Notes: a model not told the origin generated them from the sequence alone. Counted from the stretch's first letter, positions 23,760 to 37,029 are shown. The stretch is 64,000 nt of DNA from Lycorma delicatula (GCF_047948215.1 NC_134456.1:66738029-66802028), one strand, 5' to 3'. Program-made: numbers and translations.

Positions 23760-25926
23760 TGAGAGACGATCTATTATTAATTTGCTTCTTATAATATAAC
23801 AAACCTGTTATATTAATAATACGTTTCAAATTCATAACGGTATTTCTTTATAATGAGATACATAATAAGTTTCCTTGACCACGATTCGATTTTAGTGAAT
23901 GTACACTATTACATATTTCTATTTATAATAATTTATGGATACCGAAATCCTTAGCAATCGGTGAGCTATTTGGTTAATCCACTAATTTATGAATATACCA
24001 CAACTAATAAAACAACTGATGATGCACTTTTATTCATTATTTTTTTTAAAGGCCTACTCGGTAAATTTTATTTACTTTTTATTTTTTCTTCTTTATTACT
24101 TGATAAATTTTTTTATGAGAGCTATATAAATTCTATGAATAGATTGTAATCAACCGTGTTATATACTATGTGAAATATTTTTTCTTACTGTAATAAAATT
24201 AATATTTCTGAAAGCATTTTGTGGAATATTATAATAATTTATTACAAAATATTTCAAAGGATTCAAGGATATGATTTTATTGGAGGAAAGAAGATTGTAG
24301 TAAAATTTTAACTTAGAATAACATAGGCTACACATATTTTTTCCTTAATGTTACACCACACCAATATATGAGCTTTTATTCTACGTGATATTTTTGTACG
24401 TTTTTAACTAAACAGAAGCCAGCTGTTTGGATCGTTGTTTATAATATTACTGTAGAATTTCAACTGAAAATTGTATTCATACCGTTCGTAACAAATGCAC
24501 AACTACTCTTTTTATAGTGAATTGCTTAAAATTCTTTTGGGAGCGGATAAAAATTATTTACTTGCATTAAAATGTAAATTAATAATCTTGATTTGATTCT
24601 TTAATAATAACATAATTTTAGATTTCTTTATAACAGCCTATCTGAATAATTTCTTATATCATAACTTAAGGATATAGTACTACCTACTCGTATTTTATAC
24701 CTTTTCTCGCGGTGCACATTACAAATTGTATAATATTTTATTTTATCTATAATTTTACGCCTCTTCATTCTGCATATTCATGAGAACAGTTACATATTCA
24801 AATTACATTGCTCTACAGAATTATTGTTTGGTTTTAGGTCAATGTTACATCACAAGGTTACTAAAATGATAACCACTAGATCCCCGACTAACAAAGGATT
24901 AATAACGTAATTGATAAAAATATCGACCTTCCTAACACCTCATCCAATAATACAAAACAAAAAATCCAGAACTGTTTGTATACAACTGTTTATGGCTATC
25001 TTAAAGTATATAATTAAACAGGAGGATTATCAAGGATTTCTACCCTAAAAGTGTTTTTATTTATCTATCTATTATTATTCTCCATTCGCAGTATAAAGAA
25101 ATTTAATTATAATAATAATAAATTAGAAATATAATAGTTCACCTTCGTAAGAATAAACAATATATTTCAATATACTTCACTGCATCTATTTGAAAAAAAA
25201 GGATGTTCTGCTTTGCCAAATAATTATTTACCCTAACCTTCTTTTTATAGCTTCAATACATTTTGTTTTCTTTTCATCGTTTATTTGTTTAAAAGAGTCC
25301 ACCAAACTTCCCGATTCATTTATCAACTCACGTCTTTTGATCAAGGATAATAGACTTTTATCGATTAATTTAAATATCTGATCGAATTTTTTAGAATAAG
25401 ATAATCTTTGTTAATGACCAGTTAGACAGAATTTTAATATAATAAAAGGCTGTAAATGAGATCCTCCTTTTAATTACGTAAAAGAATTATTAAAAAATAA
25501 TTATTATATGTTGCGTCTTTATTAGGTAAACTTTTCATGGTTACTTAATAATTATTAAATACAGTAAACAAATATTTCACTTCTAATTTGTTTAATAATA
25601 ATAAATTAAATAAATAAAGATTATAATTTATTTTCTGGAAGATTTCCGCTGTTTTGTTTTTAAATTAATTTAATTTAATTACTTTGTAGGCATATTTCTG
25701 CCTGATTAAAAAAAATCAGTTATAATTATAATTCTCTGTTCAAACTAAACTTCATTTTACGAACAAAAATCACAAATTTACGTATACAATAATTCGAAAA
25801 CAGATACTATTTTAAGTAACAAGTTTGTTTTCATCTTGCTATTGAAAAAAGCAAGTTGAATTTTTTGAGTTTTTTCTTGTTTCAGTGCATTAGTTTAGAG
25901 GATGTGAGTTATTGGATTACATGCGT

Positions 25927-25959
<33 letters not shown>

Positions 25960-26555
25960 TTTGTTATATTTCAAATTGTCTTATATAATTTTTTTCTTCA
26001 TCTTTTTATTTCTACTTATTTTACTTTCTGTTGTTCTAGTGGTGATGGTGTGTAATTAATAACTGCTAACTGTATATGCTCGGCATAAAAAGTTTTATTT
26101 ACTAACGTGTAAGTTTTAAAGAATATCGCTAAGAAATACTTATCGTATGATTGCTAGTGTGATCCAATTTACTAATGGATTATGTAACTGTAACCGATTA
26201 TAATAAGCTTTGAAACAATAAAAAAAAATTATTAGTTTTACCAGATCTTCCTTTACTTTGTTTTATAACCACTAGCCTAATGATTTAAGCAATACTTTCA
26301 ATAGTAATCAAGTAACCAGGAGTTTTTCACTATATTTAATTTAACATAGCATCTCTATTACATGGAGTTCCCTTCAAAAATCTTCAAAAATAAAATGACA
26401 TGCAAATAAATCTTCTAATTGAAATTTAATACTAGGTAAAAATTTTTTCTTAGATTTTTGAACCAATAGAATTCTAATCAACAAATTTTATAGTTCCATG
26501 AATTATACAGCTAATATAAGATTAGAATATGAATGCAATTGAATTGTGACTAAAA
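23760..26555. other. AT-rich DNA, nothing recognised
   Basis: A TA microsatellite lies at 25934-25959. Short open frames (23961-24149 and 25190-25381, plus strand) have no motif. Confidence 0.5.
25934..25959. repeat. (TA)n microsatellite
   Basis: An uninterrupted TA run of about 26 bases. Confidence 0.95.
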
Positions 26556-26559
26556 TAAT

Positions 26560-27150
26560 AAAAGAAAACACACACACACACCAAACATTTTTGAAATTTC
26601 CAAAAAACCTAAATATGAAACTTTCATCGACTCCCCCACACCCAATTTTGTCTCCAATATTATTATATAGAAAGATATAAGAAAATTAGTTATAAAATAT
26701 TTAATAATTGAAAATAACATTTTTTTTCGAATTTCGGTGAAGAAGGGGAATTTTGATAATCATGCAGGAAATGTACTGATGGGAATATAAAGTGGGGTTA
26801 TTTTAGAAACGATCTCAGAAATTTGACCCCAAAAAACTAACTACCTCACCCACTGGAGTTATTGATCTCAAAATTCTATTAAAAAATTGCTCCATATACA
26901 CGAGGCTCTGTACAAATTTGATCAAAATCGGTTTTTAGAGCTAAAAGTTATTAAGTTCCATATACGCCAACGCTTATATATATATGTACGTACGTACTAA
27001 CATTAACCTCATTTTTGTTTGTTTTTTGGGTCCCTGGGTCTTGAAGTGGTCGAGAAATGCAAAATAATTCATACCCAATTTTCTTTTATTAATTACCATA
27101 CTTTCCTTGTTGGAGCATAACTAGAGTTATGATATAGGGAAAGCAAAAAT
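26560..27150 (+). repeat. Probable interspersed-repeat relic
   Basis: It contains several phrases that look like parts of widespread insect repeats: gatcaaaatcggtttttag, cgccaacgcttatatatatatg, gtccctgggtcttgaagtgg and taccatactttccttg. A related phrase (gcatcaaaatcggttcagta) occurs at 41880. No terminal repeats or second full copy were found in the window, and the edges are approximate. Confidence 0.4.
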
Positions 27151-27990
27151 TATGAATTAACAGAAATAACCAACGCTCATCAAACATCTGTTTTATTTAA
27201 AAGGCCCCATGTTTGTAAGATCTAAGAATGAAGAAGGGAAGTTATTTGCAATTAGAACAGTTGGAAATGAAAAATTAATTTGCGTATTTAGCATTACTAG
27301 ATTGCGGATTAGATATGAGCGAACCTGTACATAATTTTTTTTCATTTCTAAGAACCCAAGAAAAAAATTGAATGAAATTCCACTTAATTCAGGATTGAGC
27401 ATAATATCTGACAATTATTATCGGGTGAAATTTGGATAAAAAAAGTTAAATAGATTTGAAGGGGAGAAAAAATTCTTGAAGAAAGTAAACGTAATTTAGC
27501 CATCAGTCCTGGAGAAATGACGTCTATATTATAACTGATGAACGTAACCATTAATCTGCCCTCCTTTAACTTTAATGAAATATTAAATAAGTGAATGTCG
27601 AATAAATACAACGATTTAATCATTAGAGATAAAATTAAAAGTCCTAATTCAATACTTAAATTAGTATCTGGATGGAAACAACCGAAGATAAAAATATATG
27701 ATCAACTCATCGTTAAGTTTTAAGAAGTCCGGCATATCAAAGAATTTGGACGGTACTGAACTCACGTCGATTAAGATACTGCTCGCCCATAACGAGAATA
27801 TAGCTCTAAAGAATCCAGTAGCGGCGAGGTACTATTATGTGTGAGACAGACGTTACATAACGTATATGTGAGAGAGACAGATAGACGAAGGAGTCTGCTA
27901 CTTCCTACCGCATGCCTCTTACCGCATCTCTGTTCTCATGCTGGCTAAACAGTACTGATGAATCTGCTAACAGAAAAAACTCGTTTACAA
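27151..27990. other. Unassigned DNA before a LINE relic
   Basis: Two overlapping minus-strand frames (27193-27414 and 27384-27623) have no recognised motif. From about 27740 the base composition rises toward that of the LINE remnant downstream, so part of this may belong to it. Confidence 0.4.
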
Positions 27991-29130
27991 CAATTTAAAA
28001 ACAAATTAAATTTTGAAGTAAAAACTAAGTGACAGATTTTCCTCGGAAGGACTATGGGCTGTTGGGCCGCTAATTAATTGTACATGATGTACCGAGGAAT
28101 CTTCGAAAGTATGACCACTTGCGCGGCACCCGTATGGGCGTATAGGTTAAAAAGAAATAAAGCGCAGAGCTCTTATTGTATGCACTGATGTTTTTAAAAC
28201 AACCTCCTACGTGGCTACAACCTTATTGGAAAGGGTCAGGAAGCCGAGGTATTTGGAATGCGGTTTCGAACCGGGCGTGTACCGGAGCGGAACGGTGATT
28301 ACAATTCTCTGAATGCAAATTTAGTACAGTTGCCCATCTTCCGCTTGCGAGGGAGGCTTCAGAGCCTAACTATGAAAGCAAGGCAGCGTGAATGGAACAC
28401 CACGACTAAGGGAAGATCTTTGTATAATTTTATACAAGACTTGGGGGAATGGTACGTCTCATGATCATTTTTAAGGGTAATGGGGATCCAAGTGCTCATC
28501 AATCACGTAAATGTGAATCAATATCTGATCAGGTTTTGCCTGGGAACTGATGAGCTGTGTGTCTACGGGCAAGTTGTCGAATGTACATATGATTTACGAC
28601 TGCCGCGCTCTTGCGGGGGAAGTCCAGAGCTCAGGCCACCCTGGAACTTACAGGTCAAGGAGAAAATTGGCTACTCATAAGCGGCGAGTCAGGGTGGCGT
28701 TAGCCGCACTGTTGGACTGTGAGGAAGTTTCTTGATGTAGTTGCATTGTTCAACCGGCATCGATAGTTTGCTTAAGGGAGGACTCTAACCCTCTTAATGG
28801 AAGAAGCTACCCTTAAGTAATGATCGGCCATCGATCTAAATTAATAAAATACATGACCGTCATAAATTTTTAATGTATGACGTTAATGTATTTTATTATA
28901 AGACGGGATGCGCCTAACCATTTAGAAAATATATGACATGTGAATGGCTGGACACAAATCAACCGGTGTAATAGACCGTACTTATATCGTTCATGTAATT
29001 AGGTTAGCTCCAGGAGCTATTAGGAACTATGTCGCTTAAAGTGTTTCAAGGTACAATAGCCCTTCGAGGCACGGACATTCGGTCTCATGCTTTAGGGCGA
29101 CCGAATGGGGTGGAAATGCCAGTAATTTAA
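27990..29130 (+). mobile_element. Decayed R1/I-group non-LTR retrotransposon, 3' portion
   Basis: A GC-richer island encodes broken pieces of a LINE polymerase (listed separately) and is followed by about 0.4 kb of sequence with similar composition to 29130, which could be its 3' untranslated region. No A-rich tail was clearly identified and no target-site duplication was seen, so both ends are approximate. Confidence 0.7.
28080..28735 (+). pseudogene. LINE reverse transcriptase C-terminal remnant
   Basis: Plus-strand translation gives, in changing frames, MYRGIFESMTTCAAPVWAYR near 28087-28146, RRALIVCTDVFKTTSYVATT near 28160-28220, then REWNTTTKGRSLYNFIQDLG near 28387-28446, and NHVNVNQYLIRFCLGTDELC near 28503-28562. 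These match the thumb and C-terminal region of R1/I-group reverse transcriptases (family form YRGVFES ... APVWA, RRALI ... YRTTS, W.TSTKGR.T, GHGNF..YL.RF). The terminal zinc knuckle is split by a frameshift: ELCVYGQVV in one frame, NVHMIYDCRALAG in another, ending at a stop after CEEVS. The catalytic part is missing. It is a different family from the copy at 2.3-3.8 kb. Confidence 0.8.
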
Positions 29131-30985
29131 AGTGTCAGATTTACAAATATTTAGTCTGTGTGTGCTCTCTCTCTCTCATTCTTTTTGTGCGCGCGCCTGG
29201 ATTTTGTTTCTTTTAACAATAAGCAAATATAAATTTTTCAGAATGCCCAATTACATGAATAAATAGGGAATTTATTAAGTTTGCCGCTTACTAAACTGCA
29301 ATTTACATTAAAGTTTCCTATTAGGCTTACTTGATGATACAGAACGTGATTCCGCTAAATACGAAATTTAAATTCATAATTAAATATTTATAGTATGAAA
29401 TTTTAAGAACACTATTTATGTTCTTAACAATAAAATGAGATTTAACAGTAAAGAAGGGAAGAAGAGTGTATAAACAGAAAGTGTATCTACTCACGACGAA
29501 ACGAAGATCGGCAGTGAAATTCAATCACTTAAACAGCTGTAACAAGTACTGACAGATTTAAGAAAGGCACTAGTTAAGTTGAGAACACGCTTGAAAAGGT
29601 TAGTAAAGGAGTACCAGAGTTGTATTGAAGTATCAAGAAGCTTAAAACATACAGATTTTGAAACATCACGTTTTCGATGTCAATAAGACTTCTAAATTTC
29701 CTTCTTACAACGTATGTAGAAGAACGATTGTATTACTCAAGGTCGATTTCAATGAACCGTGATGAAAACGAACTCAACAATATTTTGAGCTATACAATAG
29801 AGCTAAAAATTTAAACGTTTGGCAGTCAATCACAGCATCAGTTTATGCAACAGGAGTTCTCACTTGAATCATTTTAGACATAGCCCAAGTAATTGGGTAT
29901 AAGTTAGGTAACGAGTATTGGTTGGTAGTATAGAAACTAATGATAGGATTAGACATATCAGTATGTTATGATATTCTATAATAAATTTCATGTTAAAATA
30001 ATATCTTAAAACTAATCATAAAAAGGTAATTTAAAAAAGAATAGTTAAGTAATATTAGAACAACTGTTGAAAAGCTGTATAATATTTCGTTTAATTTTTC
30101 AGGCTGTCTAAATGTTCCCTTTTATGCACACACTTTATAGTTCTAAAAAACTAATTATGTTTATCAATTATAGCTGACCTTATTTTGTTAAACGGTCAGA
30201 TTTGTATTCTACATTGCAACTTCATTTCATTAATAAAATTTATCATAAAAAATACTAAAGATAAATGTATTAAAAACATTCTTATGTAAAACGACTTTGC
30301 ATCCGTTTACAACGTGCCAAAAAGTTCTAAAGTTATTTTATAAACTTAACTTTCCAGATATCGGTCATTTTTCAAGTAATAACTATTTCAATCCAAAATA
30401 CTGGTCGTTTTAATAGGCTGAGTAAGAACATGTCAACCAAACCAACTAACAGTGAGCTACCAAACTCTGAAGTAATGCTCAGTTTGTAATCTGCCTATGA
30501 CTTAGTTTCTTTCTTATTGTTATTATTACAGTTGGAATTTATGCATTTTTATGTTTGAAATGCTCTATATTACAATTAACACATAATTAACATCTTAATA
30601 ATTGTTCACAGAAGAACACACTTTGTTAATTTCATCAAGATTAGGAAGTAAAGTTTAAAAATTTGTCCAAAAAACTCAGTTTCATTAATCACTTCATAAA
30701 CTGTTGGAATTAAAAATTTAAAACGGAGGGCGTTTTCAGACAAAAAAAATCAGTGCATAAAAAAAGACTTTTTTTGAAATTTAATGAGCTATAGTTACTC
30801 TTTAATTTTGAAAATTATTTATAAAAAAAATAAATTCATCAATATCAAAGTCTCAATATTTCGGGAAAGATATAAACAAATATTAGATGATTTTCATTTT
30901 AAATCTTAAACTTTCATACGTCGAGACAATGTGAAAGAAAATTGTTTTCCATGTTGTCGATACGTAAATTGTATCAATGAATAAT
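29131..30985. other. AT-rich DNA, nothing recognised
   Basis: A short ct/gt-rich and gcgcgc tract lies at 29155-29200. No reading frame of interest was seen. Confidence 0.5.
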
Positions 30986-30987
30986 TT

Positions 30988-32270
30988 ACAAAAAAAAAAA
31001 TACAAAAAAATTACAAAAATATATTTGATTACATATAAAAAATTATTTTTTAAAAAAGTTTTTCTTTAACTAATATTAATATTAACATTAATAAAAAAAA
31101 GGAAACAAATTAGAAAACCCCTCTAAAAAGTAAAAAAATAAGAATTAAATCAAATTAAGAATTAAAAAAATAATAATTTATTAACAAATATAAAAATGCA
31201 CTGAAAAGTAAAAAAATAAATTATATAAATATCTAATAAATAACCAATAAATAAAAAATAAATAAATGTAATAATTTTTAATTTTAAAATTAAAAGTAAT
31301 GAAAATATTTAATTAAATAAAAGCGTGGCGTAGTTTTTATAATTTATTTAAAACAACACAACATTTATTTTTACAACAATTAATCTTCATTTTAATTTTC
31401 AATAACGACGCGAGGAGGCGGAAAGGTCTGCTGGAACCTCTCCAGATGAGACTGACTAGCTACAAGTAACAATCTGGGAAAATGCACCCACTCGCTTTCT
31501 TTGTACGTGTTTTCACAAAGTTGAAGTTTATCTTCAAATTCTTCTTGTAATCTAAGCCAAATTGAACGCGATTTTTCCGCTAAAAGTTTCATTTTAATTA
31601 ATTATGAATTTTTATTTAATGAATTCATAATTAATAATTTTTCAGATTACCGTCAAAATGTAATAACTTTGTGTAAAGTTTCTAAATTTAATTTTTATTT
31701 GTAATCTTATTAACCAACCATTAAAGGTCATCTCGGTGCAAATTTGAACCATCAAAGAATTAAAACTTGAGTTATTTTATTGCAGATAAATAAAGTATAT
31801 ACATATACTAAACAACCTCATTAAACAAAAAATATATTTTAAAATACAGCAAATGTCTATAAATACTTATTCGAAAACATTGTTATAAAAACTGCACCAC
31901 GCTTTTATTTAACTAAATATTTTCATTACTTTTAATTTTAAAATGTAATAATTATTATATTTATTTATTAATTATTTATTTATTTATTAGATATTTATAT
32001 AATTTATTTTTTAATTTTCAGTGCATTTTTATATTTGTTAATATATTATATATATATATAAACAAATCATTATATATATATATTATTTTTAAATACTCAA
32101 TTTGATTTAATTCTTATTTTTTACTTTTTAGAGAGTTTTTCTAATTTGTTTCCGTTTTTAATGTAAATATTAATATTAGTTAAATAAAAGCTTTTTTTAA
32201 AAACATTTTTTCTGTATGTAATCAAATATACTTTTGTAATTTTTTTTTTGTGTTTTTGTATTTGTTTTAA
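30988..32270. repeat. Large imperfect inverted repeat (about 0.36-kb arms, 0.54-kb spacer)
   Basis: The left arm (about 30988-31343) and the right arm (about 31888-32270) are reverse complements along their whole length with small indels. Shared phrases include gcgtggcgtag / ctgcaccacgc at the inner edge, atgaaaatattta and its complement, aaaaatgcactgaaaa / ttttcagtgcattttt, and ttagaaaa / ttttctaatttg at the outer part. The arms extend to a poly-A-rich edge outside. The whole could be a fold-back element, two copies of one repeat in head-to-head orientation, or a template for a long hairpin RNA. Confidence 0.85.
31392..31592 (-). CDS. Small hypothetical ORF in the spacer of the inverted repeat
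   Basis: I do not recognise this 66-codon frame. Its translation is less biased than the AT-driven ORFs around it: it is hydrophilic, starts MKLLAEKSRSIWLRLQEEF, contains a charged stretch that could form a helix, and ends FPPPRVVIEN. It sits alone in the spacer between the two arms, and its local composition is GC-richer than the arms. A 12-bp hairpin (taattatgaatt / aattcataatta, 31599-31633) lies just upstream of its ATG. It may be a gene captured between fold-back arms, an exon, or a chance frame; there is no other support. Confidence 0.25.
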   Translation of the reverse strand: MKLLAEKSRSIWLRLQEEFEDKLQLCENTYKESEWVHFPRLLLVASQSHLERFQQTFPPPRVVIEN

Positions 32271-32989
32271 GACTAAAAAAAGTAAAAATATTTATTTTTA
32301 CACATGTAAGTTACATACGTGTACCAAATTTAATTGATTTTCATACGATAGAGCAAAATATATAGCAGTTGCAAGATTTGATTATTTCTAAAGCGAGTTA
32401 AATAAAAGCTTTTAATGATAAATAGTTTTATATTTGGACTCTGTAAAGAATTCAAATGCTAAATTAATCACTGATTAGTTTCATTTGCCTTTGATAAAAA
32501 TATAAAGAAAATTTATAAGTGGTCCATATATTCATTTAAAAATGTAAAAATTTTTAACAGAAAGATGCACTTTTCTAATTTTTAAGGTGACGATATTAAG
32601 CACATTAAATGTTTAAAAAATATTTAAATCCGTAATTATAAAAAGAAGAAGTTACAAAATGCCCTTTTATCCAAAAATTTCCTCTTAATAAACAATATTT
32701 ACTGTTAAGCAAAGTATAATTTTACGAAGTTTTTGATAAGGTTTAAAAAACGCGAGTGGGTGATTTGGATTACAATGATTACTTTCAGTATGGTAACAGA
32801 AAATTTTATCGAACTTCTTTTTTCTTACATTAATCTATGTATTGTAGTGCAATTTTTAGGATATGCAAAACCTCTGCTTTCAACGTTCTATAGTTTTTAA
32901 GTTGTAGGGAATAAAACTTAGAAAATGTAAAAATATAAAGATGAAAGCAACTGGTCGATAAATAACCCTTCTATTCAGATTTCTCAATG
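32271..32989. other. AT-rich DNA, nothing recognised
   Basis: Simple AT-rich sequence between the inverted repeat and the next interspersed repeat. Confidence 0.5.
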
Positions 32990-33407
32990 ACGATTGTTCA
33001 ATTGAACTGAAAGTGTCCAAAAAACCTCCAAGATCAAAAGAAAAAAAAGATTTTAGACCTTTTCCTTAACTGCAGTAATAGGCTCTCATTGAGAGCTTTT
33101 TAACAATATATCAGATTTTGTTATAGCCAAACAAAATTTTAATTTATGAAATATTTGGATCTTACAAGGGGAAGGCACATTGGTTAGATTTCATCTCTTT
33201 TTTTTAACTTTTTTTTTATTTTAAATATATTGATTTATTAATTATTAACCTCTGATTGTAAAAAAATCTTTTATGATAAATAATAAAAAAAATATGGGAA
33301 AAAATATCAGAAGTTAGTAATGAAATAAAATTTTATGTACTTACTATTTAAAAAAAAATGCGTATTGTAATTTAATCAGCGTACAAGGAAGTCATGTGGT
33401 GTCCAAA
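32990..33407 (-). repeat. Second, inverted copy of the 23.1-kb repeat element (partial)
   Basis: Read on the minus strand from 33407, this aligns with 23123-23520: ggacaccacatgacttc, then ttgtacg, a long AT-rich middle ending in tcaatatatttaaa, then atgtgccttcc, ttgtaagatc, aattaaaattttgtttggct, ctctcaatgag and ctgcagttaag. The terminal sequence acttccttgtacg is at its outer edge (near 33382-33394). The right third of the element, including the second terminal repeat, is missing or diverged. Confidence 0.75.
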
Positions 33408-36400
33408 TTTTTTTTAAGTAAAAATTTTCATTTCCCTTATGGAAATTGTCACAGTGCGTGCGCGTACGTACCCACGCAAGGGAATTTTAGTATTAAGATA
33501 GTTGTTTTCACTCGCGTAAGAATACGTATACAGAAACGTAAATTAAATCAATATAGTCAAAAACACCTTTATAGTGGCATAATCGTTTTACAATGCAGTC
33601 AGTAAAGTGGTTTTGAATTAATGTAAACGTAGAGGATATTTCTTCTAAAATTTATTATCTTCCGTTAGTCATTAAAGTAAATAAGAAACTTTTAACCATA
33701 TTAGATGAAATATATTAAATATTATTTTTTATTTCCACTGTACCTAACTTTATCGAAAACGACGACGTTTAGACATAGTAATGAAATAAATTTTAAATCT
33801 TGATTTTTATTAGATGAGTGAATTTTACTTTCATCTTGTAGAGTCATCTTTGAATTTTTATTATTGTATTTAAATTGTTTAGTTTTTATTTTCGTAGGTA
33901 TCTTGTTAGTTTTTATTATAGACATATTTATGTGTTGTAAAACTCACGTTGAATATAAATATATATGTTAATTTTTAATATATTTTTTGTATTATGAAAT
34001 ACTTGAAATAGTTTCCAGGATAAATATTTAAATAAATCGTGAAAACCTTGTTCACATGTTAAAAATTTAGTTTGATTAAACACTTATTAAATATTTATAA
34101 TGAAGTAAACTAACCACTAAATTTTGTTTCTTCAGTTCTCATGTTAAATCCCTACACTTTTCTTATAAAATACATTATAAGACAATCGTAAACAAAATTC
34201 TGAAATATTTGGAATTTTTTAGAAATGTTTGAACATAGTAAACTTTCATTCTAAGCAAGGTTTACGTATTTTGATAGAGATCTAAATGAAGTAAAAGTTG
34301 TATTCGACAACTTAGTTGCTCAAGATCGTAATGAGTTGCTACTTTACGGTCGAAACCGATTTATTGCACGAATTATTTTGTTTTTAAGTCAGCCATCTAT
34401 AGTAGTAGTGTAATTATAATTGTTATCTCTGTATTTAATTTTGTGAATACTGCACTTACGTACCATTGTAGAGGATAATTTACAAAGTTACGTCGATTCC
34501 TAGTTACTGTTCCATATTGAGAAAATGATTCACGACTTTGAAGAAATATCAAAGAGTGAAGTTGCAAAGATGAAATTCCTTTGGAAATGATATGCGATCG
34601 TGAAAAGATAAGAAAATAAACATTAAGTTATTAATAGGTATTACTTTTAAAAATGATGATAGAATACTAAACATGAATTGGATTACATATTTAGGAACAA
34701 TTATTGTGGTGTGATTTCTTGTGATTATTTGTTAACCATCCAAAAGAACAGATGTCGGTAAAAAGAGGAAAAGATAGGCAACGGGAGAGTTTAGTATGAG
34801 TAAAACGTAAAGAGGAAAATTTAATGAATAGCATATTATCTGCTTTTTAAAACGGTCTTGTAGTGAAAAACTACAGATTGAGAAATCCATTTTTAATGTC
34901 TATTTTACCTTTGAAGAGGAAGAGGAAATCAAAGTTCATTGGATAAAAACCAAAGATACATCCACAGTTTACATCACCTATGTAAAAATCTTTATTGGAC
35001 GAAACAATAATGATGGTGATTCTTAGAAAATATCCAATAAGAAATTTCCCTGCCTTTATAAAATAAAGAGGAAAACCATTAAAGAAGACATCGCTTTTTA
35101 AATTTCGTACCTGTGACATTTTGATGAAGACGAGGATAAGAATTTAAGGACCAAAAATTATTTTTTTGTAACAAACAATTGTAAAAAATAATAATAATAA
35201 TAATAGTCATCAAATAAATATTAGTAGAGTGAATGCGAATAAAATAAAAATCTATTGTAAAGGTAATTCTATAAAACAATGACAATTAGAGAGGGAATTC
35301 AGAGACATTTCAGTACAATAAAATAATAAAATCGTAAAAAAATTATTTCTAAGGACATGATAAAGAAAGAAAGACACCAAAATCTCAAATTCAGCATGGT
35401 AGTATTGGACAATTAGATGCAGGGCAAGGAGAAATGCGGAAAGATATACGAGAGTAAGAGATAATTTTATTTTATTTTCAGGTTGGAACAGGTGAATCAT
35501 GTCTAAATAGTGAAGAAAGATGGCGACTTTTATCATGTTATAGAGACAGACTGTTTTTCCTTGAATTATGTGTTATTATTACATTGCCTTGTATTTCTTA
35601 CTGTATATTGAATTATATTAATCGAATATTTAGGTTACTTAATCATTATTATTTCCTAAAATCGCACATCCTCACTTTGAAATGTTTCAAAAATAAAACT
35701 GCGCGCATACATGCAGTAATTCTTAAAGTATTATACTTATTTTGTTTTTATGCAAAATAAAGAGAGGATCAGTAAATGTTTTTATTTATCCAACGGCGAA
35801 TAGAAGTAACAGCAGGAAGAAGCGCATTACAAATATTTTCTAGCAAAACAGAGATAGATTTTTATGAAAATGTACGGATGCATGAAGTAATCCCTAATCT
35901 GTTAAAATAGTTTCATGTTATTGAGGTGATTATTATTATGTGATGTTAAACCTTTTTCCTTTACTTAATATAATACGATAGGTATATTTATAAAATATAA
36001 ATAATAAATACAGGTATTGTTTACACCCAAATACTAAATTAAATACATAAAAATATAGGTATAATAGTAAATATTTAATAAAATTATTTATCGATGAATT
36101 AATAAAAATCTAAATTCTAAGAAAATATATTAGTTCTTTAAGTTCATTTTTCTGAACAATGTTTTAATTAAGCAATTTTAAACCATAATAAAATTATAAA
36201 ATAAAATGATAATAATAATGATAATTCTATTTTATTGATTTTGGGACAATAGAACAGTAACTATAACTGTGTATTTTGTCCTAAAATAACAAAAAAATAT
36301 CAAATCTCAAACATATTTTCAGGTAATTCTTCATATACTTAAATATTTATACATAAAACATCACTAAAAAAACATACAAAGTCATAATTCTTTAATCATA

Positions 36401-37029
36401 CAGTCATACGTCAGAATCAGCGAGCAAAGGTTCTGCTCTCTTTTTGAAAACACGTGACTATTACAAAAAGGGTCAACGTCGTTGCAGACTTTATTAATTT
36501 TATCTTAACATCTCGCCAAAGAAGATGCATCTTGCCGACTGTGCTGCATATAACGAAATTAATTAAAACATCTGTTAGACACAATAGACAAATATCAAGA
36601 AATATCAATTTCTGAACATCCATGAACAGCGTTATAAGAAAACATCACTACCTGAAGCTCTTTTCTATTCTCAGAGAATAGTTAAGATTCTCTGTTGCAT
36701 TCATTCTCATAGGTCGAAAAACATTCAATAAAAACTACGATAATGCATGTAAGAAAATTGTAATTTCAAGACTGCTTCAATTTTATCGTTGTTGTCAACA
36801 CTTGTAAATCCAAACCATGGAGCAATATTTATGAACCAATCGAACAGTGGTGAGATATAACCGCAAGATGGTGCTTGTTAATTAGAAGAGGTAATTAACC
36901 TAAAGCATTAGCCCAAGGTGTCTCCTACATTAGGGGATTATCTTGACAACATGATTCGTAAAAAGTAACTTCCTAACAAACGTTTACACCCATATTAGTT
37001 GCTACTACCTCGCGATGTATACATTTGCC
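33408..37029. other. AT-rich DNA, nothing firm
   Basis: Three stacked minus-strand frames at 34871-35536 lie in a purine-rich tract and have hydrophobic translations that reflect composition. On the minus strand at about 36729-36889 there is a 50-codon open segment with less biased sequence (see findings). No gene was recognised. Confidence 0.45.

Noticed and set aside
34871..35536. Three stacked minus-strand open frames that might be a gene
   Set aside because: Hydrophobic F/I/L/Y-rich translations arise from the purine-rich plus strand; no conserved motif or splice pattern links them.
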